NCBI RefSeq assembly: GCF_000422425.1
Contig: NZ_AULT01000036.1
Location: forward strand, 1-64,000
DNA from: Oceanospirillum beijerinckii DSM 7166
GTDB lineage: Bacteria; Pseudomonadota; Gammaproteobacteria; Pseudomonadales; Halomonadaceae
Length of the DNA stretch: 64,000 bases
Reading direction: 5' to 3'
A program made the translations under genes and the position numbers. Under the pieces are notes generated by a model. That model was given only the letters and a program-made list of their open reading frames with translations. It was not told the origin of the DNA and did no database searches. Shown piece after piece: positions 59,846-64,000 of the stretch (within the stretch, counting starts at the first letter, position 1; every line of letters starts with the position of its first letter).

Positions 59846-60625
59846 GTGAAAGAGCAGCCCAAAATTTTCTTGATCAACCTGAAAAACAGCACTGAGCGAC
59901 TGGAGAAAAGCACCGAGCGCCTTAACAGTCAGCATATTGACTTTGAGCGGATCGATGCCGTTCACGGCAAAAGCTTATCAGAAGATGAAGTTGCAGCTCA
60001 TTACTCTGCAGAAATGAACCGCAACAAGTTTTATCGCCCATTGAGTCGCGGTGAAATTGGCTGTTATTTCAGTCACCGTAAAGCCTGGCAGAAGATTGTG
60101 GACCAGAAACTGGATTACGCCATTGTGATGGAAGACGACTTCAGGCCGGTTGGCGAATTAGCTCAGGTCTTTAACGCCTTGGAAACATTGAATGGCCAAT
60201 GGGATCTGGTCAAGTTGGCTGCTTATAACAACCGTGAACGCCCTATCCGTTATAAAACCCCATGGAACAGTCACTTTGATCTGGTGATACACAATAAAGC
60301 GATGACTGGCTGCTGCGCCCAGGCGATCACCTACGCTGGCGCCCAAAAACTATTAGCGTTTAGCGAACAGTTTGGTCGTCCTGTGGACACCGATATTCAG
60401 CACATTTGGGAAACTGACGTACCCGTGATCTCCCTGATGCCCTATTACATCGAACAGGATCTGGAATTTGATAGTGATATCTCACAAATTGCCAAGGGCG
60501 ATATCATTAAGAAGCATTTTTTGAAGCGTAAGAAACAGCAGATTCTTGAAAAGCTGAATAATCGTACAGCCACCAATCAAGTAATCAAACAGCTGCAGTC
60601 CTGGGCTGCCAATCATAACGCATGA
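59846..60625 (+). CDS. Glycosyltransferase family 25 (LPS/LOS-type)
   Basis: The 259-residue cytoplasmic enzyme has the GT25 pattern: KIFLINLKNSTERLEKS at the N-terminus, LSRGEIGCYFSHRKAWQKIV and YAIVMEDDFRP (the Asp-rich metal/nucleotide site). The family adds galactose or other sugars to lipooligosaccharide. The C-terminal 40 residues are basic. Start is GTG at 59846. It lies between hldE and a capsule-type gene, so core or capsule sugar addition is likely; the sugar and acceptor are unknown. Confidence 0.88.
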   Translation: MKEQPKIFLINLKNSTERLEKSTERLNSQHIDFERIDAVHGKSLSEDEVAAHYSAEMNRNKFYRPLSRGEIGCYFSHRKAWQKIVDQKLDYAIVMEDDFRPVGELAQVFNALETLNGQWDLVKLAAYNNRERPIRYKTPWNSHFDLVIHNKAMTGCCAQAITYAGAQKLLAFSEQFGRPVDTDIQHIWETDVPVISLMPYYIEQDLEFDSDISQIAKGDIIKKHFLKRKKQQILEKLNNRTATNQVIKQLQSWAANHNA

Positions 60626-60728
60626 TACAGAAAAGAAGCCTTCTATCACCCTCCCCTGCTTCGCTTAACATAGAGTAGCCAAAGCAGGGGCGATAATGAA
60701 AGTAAGAACGGAGGAAAGACGGTCAGAG

Positions 60729-60760
60729 AAAAGTGCACAGGGAGAAAAAGTGCACAGGGA
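60729..60760 (+). repeat. 15-bp direct repeat
   Basis: AAAAGTGCACAGGGA occurs at 60729-60743 and 60746-60760, two bases apart, in the gap between two polysaccharide genes. A hairpin (60653-60661 with 60682-60690) without T run lies just before it. Confidence 0.85.
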
Positions 60761-60815
60761 AAAAACAGCACCGGGTACAAGTCCACTTACTCTGGATAAC
60801 GGCAGATCATGACCC

Positions 60816-61988
60816 TCAATGATGCTCAGCAAACAGATCCTGTGCCATCAGACGCTGATTCACCGCTTTAAAATGCCTCTCATCACCTTCTGCCCACTTT
60901 CCTGCCACACAATACACGTGTTCCAGATAGCGGAAAAAATTATTACGCAGGGTTAAATCCGGCTGCCAGTGACTTAATTGCTGTAGATGCTGAGCCAATT
61001 CAGACCGACTTCGACTGTTTAATACCAGATCGGGAATGTTGTAACAGGCTTCGCCCAGAGTAATCACCTTCTTATCCAACTGCAGAGCCTCTAACCCCAC
61101 CGTAGAGTTAAGCGTAATGACCGCCTCAGCACCCTGAATCAACTGTACCGTATCATTGTGATTGGCAAAAATCGCCTGCTTATCCTGAGCATATAACTCA
61201 GTAAAATGTTGCGGCCAACTCGGGTGCTCCTTAAATACGACCTTCAGTTCAGAATCATTAAGCTGCTCAACCGCAGACATCACTTCCAGATAAAGCTGTT
61301 CCATCGAGTTGATCCAGGAAGAAAAACACACCACCTGCGTATCATGAGGCACCTGAAACGGCACAAACAGATAGCGCTCAGGCAGATCAATCGCATTGCC
61401 GGATTGACGTTTCACATGCTGAGCCCGAACCGCTATCTCCGGAGCGGTAAACGCCGGTAACCGATCAATCTTATCGCTGAAATAAAACGCTTTATCTCTG
61501 GGCACGCTAGAGGCGTAATTCACCCCTTTGGGGTCAACACTGGTCGTACCGGGCACCAGGCCATTTTCAAAGAAGTAAGTGTTAATGCCCAATATCTGAG
61601 CCGCCAGGCTGACCGTTTGGTTAGGTAGTTTATTACCGTTCCAGATCACCAGATAATCTGGCTTTTCCTGTTCCATTAACGCCAGATATTTGGCCAAACG
61701 CAGCTTCTCAACCACACTTAAAGCCGCACAATAGCTGTGACGTACCCAGGTTTTTTGCCAGAATGCCGGTTTCTTGGCCAACTTACGCTTGTACTGGCTG
61801 AATACAATCTCATCCATCGATTGATTAAAGGCTTGAGACAGTTTCTTTAACGCCCCCAGACTGGGTTTACCCATAATATGTATCTTAGTGTCTGCATCCA
61901 GATGATCCACCAGTTTCTTATAGTATCTTGCATGAATACTATTTCTTGATACAAATAAGATAGACAAAACCGGCACCTCGACATTCAA
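60816..61988 (-). CDS. Capsule-type polysaccharide biosynthesis protein (KpsS/KpsC-like)
   Basis: The 390-residue protein has the capsule-synthesis glycosyltransferase pattern: WNGNKLPNQTVSLAAQ, FENGLVPGTTSVDPKGVNY and VFKEHPSWP, with VITLNSTVGLEAL near the C-terminus. Relatives include Kdo transferases that build the lipid-linked primer of group 2 capsules. It may instead modify the LPS core. No signal peptide; cytoplasmic. It lies downstream of the O-antigen ligase-like gene on the same strand. Confidence 0.78.
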   Translation of the reverse strand: MNVEVPVLSILFVSRNSIHARYYKKLVDHLDADTKIHIMGKPSLGALKKLSQAFNQSMDEIVFSQYKRKLAKKPAFWQKTWVRHSYCAALSVVEKLRLAKYLALMEQEKPDYLVIWNGNKLPNQTVSLAAQILGINTYFFENGLVPGTTSVDPKGVNYASSVPRDKAFYFSDKIDRLPAFTAPEIAVRAQHVKRQSGNAIDLPERYLFVPFQVPHDTQVVCFSSWINSMEQLYLEVMSAVEQLNDSELKVVFKEHPSWPQHFTELYAQDKQAIFANHNDTVQLIQGAEAVITLNSTVGLEALQLDKKVITLGEACYNIPDLVLNSRSRSELAQHLQQLSHWQPDLTLRNNFFRYLEHVYCVAGKWAEGDERHFKAVNQRLMAQDLFAEHH

Positions 61989-62175
61989 TAATCAGCGAAA
62001 TATGATCCCGCCATATAAAACAACAACAATTTAAACAACACAATTATAAAAGATTATACCCAGCAGACAACAACTTCTAAGTATTCAGTATCATAGTCAA
62101 AAAATCAAATACCGCTTATCCTGAGTACTTTATTCTCGCCTTTTATAATATTTAAAATATCAGCCTAAACACCCA

Positions 62176-63426
62176 TCAAGCCGGACTCTGGCTTATCTCT
62201 CTTTTTTCCAGCGCCCGAATACAACACCATATAAACACCAGGGTAAAAACAAAAAACATAACCGCACTGGTAATTCTTAACATCCCTTGAGTCAAACAAA
62301 AATCAGCCATACAGATAATCACCACAACACCTGCTGCCGCTAACGGCTTAGTACGTTTATTACCCGTTTGCGATTTTTTATAAAAGAGTTTAAACGGCAC
62401 TATAAACACCAGAAGTAAGGCTACGAGCCCAATCACACCCCGCTTGGCTAACTCCTCTATATATTGATTATGCAGATGTTTAAAATCGAGGATCATCGGA
62501 TTTAGATTCATCTGTTCAACCATATTCGCCTGAAACTCATAAAATCCGGCTTCCCCCCAACCAAAGACAGGCTTTTGAATAATCGCCTCATAGGCCGAAC
62601 GCCACATCTCAAAACGTAAACCAATAGAGGTCGTTGAGTGCCCCTGAGTATAGTGTTCAATATCACTGAAAATCAGGCTGATGCGATGCTGTACACCAGT
62701 ATCCGGAAGCAATGCAAAAATTGCCACGAAGGCGACGAATCCCACCAGTGCAGCCTTTTTAACCTTATCTTTCAATATCTCTTCATAAATTTTATAGAGA
62801 GCAAACAGCGCCAGGGGCAGCGCTACCCAGCCACTGCGGGAGCCCGATAATAAAGAAGCAGTCATACCGCAAAAGAAAGCCAGTAGCATCAGTGCTGCCA
62901 GCGGCTTTTTCTTCTGCTCTAAAGCCCAGAACACACTGGTTAAAGAGATCAGTCCCATCAATAAACTGATATTACCAAAGTTCACGGGGTCTAAATGCTC
63001 AGTTTTTACCCTGGGCATATCCAGTATAAACTTGGCATAGAGAGCCCAAACTGAAGCCCCTATCGCTCCCACCGCAAACCCCATAAGTAAAAAGGATTCT
63101 TTAATATTGCGTTGAGACAGATAAAAAATAACAAAAGCTCCAAGCAAATAACGGGAGAACAGGTCCAGATTGGAAACCGATTGCCCCCTTAATACCGTAT
63201 CGAACACACCTACAGTAAAAAACAAAATAAATACAGATGAGAATATTAAATCATCTTTATCTACATCAACCTTTGCTTTAAAAGGTAATACCAATAGCAG
63301 AAATATAATAATTAAAAAGGGGCCAACGCTGTAGCCACTACTAAACAATAGCGCCAGAGCGCCAAAGCTGAATAGTGATAGATTCAAAAACATTGAATCC
63401 CAACCTGTATCACTCAGATATTTCAT
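62176..63426 (-). CDS. O-antigen ligase/polymerase-like membrane protein (Wzy_C family)
   Basis: The 416-residue protein has about 11 membrane spans. The periplasmic loop carries the WaaL/Wzy signature: SGSRSGWVALPLALFA, RFEMWRSAYEAIIQKP, and HLHNQYIEELAKRGVIGLVA, with the His and Arg residues used by ligases. It could link O-antigen to lipid A-core or polymerise a glycan; the two cannot be told apart by motif alone. Neighbours favour LPS or capsule. Confidence 0.85.
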   Translation of the reverse strand: MKYLSDTGWDSMFLNLSLFSFGALALLFSSGYSVGPFLIIIFLLLVLPFKAKVDVDKDDLIFSSVFILFFTVGVFDTVLRGQSVSNLDLFSRYLLGAFVIFYLSQRNIKESFLLMGFAVGAIGASVWALYAKFILDMPRVKTEHLDPVNFGNISLLMGLISLTSVFWALEQKKKPLAALMLLAFFCGMTASLLSGSRSGWVALPLALFALYKIYEEILKDKVKKAALVGFVAFVAIFALLPDTGVQHRISLIFSDIEHYTQGHSTTSIGLRFEMWRSAYEAIIQKPVFGWGEAGFYEFQANMVEQMNLNPMILDFKHLHNQYIEELAKRGVIGLVALLLVFIVPFKLFYKKSQTGNKRTKPLAAAGVVVIICMADFCLTQGMLRITSAVMFFVFTLVFIWCCIRALEKREISQSPA

Positions 63427-63584
63427 TTTATGACTCAGTGTCTAAAGCAAATATTAAAAAACAAGCACACCAACATCAATATTCCTACCCTCTCCGCCCA
63501 GCGGTCAGAGAGAATAAGGATATCAATGTCGAGAATTTTTTGTGCCGGGACTTAGAATAAAACATTAACAACAGTTCGACCGTA

Positions 63585-64000
63585 CTATATACGCATGCCA
63601 CGACCGATACCTGAATAGGTTAACCCTGCCTGTTGTGCGTAGTCTGGATCGTAGATGTTTCGACCATCCAATAACAAAGGGGTTCTCATGGTATTGGCTA
63701 TACTGTATAGATCCAGATTCCAGAACTCCTTCCACTCCGTCACCAGCATCAAAGCATCACTCCCTTCCACCGCCTGATAGGCAGACCGGCAGTCAATAAT
63801 ACCCTCATTACCGTCAAAAAACGCTATCAGTGCTGGATTCGCCACAGGATCATACAAGCGCACCTGAACCTTATGGGCCAATAAGGTTTCAATTAGATCG
63901 ATCGCCGGACTGCCTGCAATACTGGCAGTATTGGGTTTAAAAGCCCCACCCCAGATAGAGACAACTTTGTTCTGAATATCCGCCTGATAATAGCGCCAGA
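63585..64000 (-). CDS. UDP-glucose/GDP-mannose dehydrogenase family, C-terminal part (cut by window edge)
   Basis: The frame is open from the right edge. The visible 138 or so residues hold the C-terminal NAD-binding domain: VVSIWGGAFKPNTASIAGSP, a sugar-binding DGRNIYDPDYAQQAG and ALMLVTEWKEFWNLD. Family members oxidise UDP-glucose to UDP-glucuronate for capsule or other polysaccharides. The catalytic Cys domain lies outside the window. The usual KPNTDDxREAP segment is KPNTASIAGSP here. Product sugar is therefore inferred. Confidence 0.88.
   Translation of the reverse strand, partial: WRYYQADIQNKVVSIWGGAFKPNTASIAGSPAIDLIETLLAHKVQVRLYDPVANPALIAFFDGNEGIIDCRSAYQAVEGSDALMLVTEWKEFWNLDLYSIANTMRTPLLLDGRNIYDPDYAQQAGLTYSGIGRGMRI

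Overview
The window is a gene-dense chromosomal segment of a Gram-negative, probably marine, gammaproteobacterium. An LPS transport porin (LptD), LPS heptose and O-antigen genes, ubiquinone hydroxylase Coq7 and H-ring flagellar proteins (FlgP, FlgT) point to this. Gene order from rpoD to murU, and from rpe to coq7, follows the order I remember for Pseudomonas. The H-ring genes, PHA genes and moderate GC content suggest a relative in the Oceanospirillaceae or a nearby family. The genus cannot be fixed from sequence reading alone.

Layout. Positions 1-251 hold the start of an IS630-type transposase that runs off the left edge. Positions 441-4909 carry the macromolecular synthesis operon rpsU-dnaG-rpoD on the minus strand, with a terminator between rpsU and dnaG. 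tsaD, folB, folK and (minus) cca follow. A flagellar block lies at 8538-10781: a small lipoprotein, flgP and flgT. Next is an accessory block at 11300-18060: a TPR/outer-membrane barrel gene of Slam (DUF560) type, two bases from a giant FecR-domain protein with a 98-residue Pro-Glu tract and five repeated C-terminal modules. The minus-strand block lptD-surA-pdxA-rsmA-apaG-apaH plus glpE (18249-25927) is divergent from amgK-murU (26276-27981), the peptidoglycan recycling pair.

A second envelope block (28082-32920) has a DUF3530 pseudo-hydrolase, a lipoprotein built from twelve 23-residue repeats plus a peptidoglycan-binding domain, and a second FecR protein fused to a predicted barrel. Then come rpe-gph, trpGDC (without trpE), a GGDEF-EAL protein, crp/vfr, an OsmC-family gene, speD, a small membrane protein, coq7, pta-ackA, hinT, a phosphoribulokinase-like gene, a thioesterase, purD, a transporter-histidine kinase fusion, a phasin gene, phaR, an unknown gene, yigZ, a small MscS channel and hldE. 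The right end (59846-64000) is surface polysaccharide synthesis: a family 25 glycosyltransferase, a capsule-type Kdo transferase-like protein, an O-antigen ligase-like protein and the 3' part of a UDP-glucose dehydrogenase-like gene.

The most interesting candidates are (1) the Slam-like barrel plus giant FecR protein, which may be a type XI-like secretion pair with an unusual multi-module cargo; (2) the 4x3x23-residue repeat lipoprotein beside a FecR-barrel fusion; and (3) a phasin promoter with one of two identical 13-bp operator-like repeats placed exactly between the -35 and -10 boxes, next to the gene for the regulator PhaR. I saw no tRNA, rRNA, CRISPR array or prophage.
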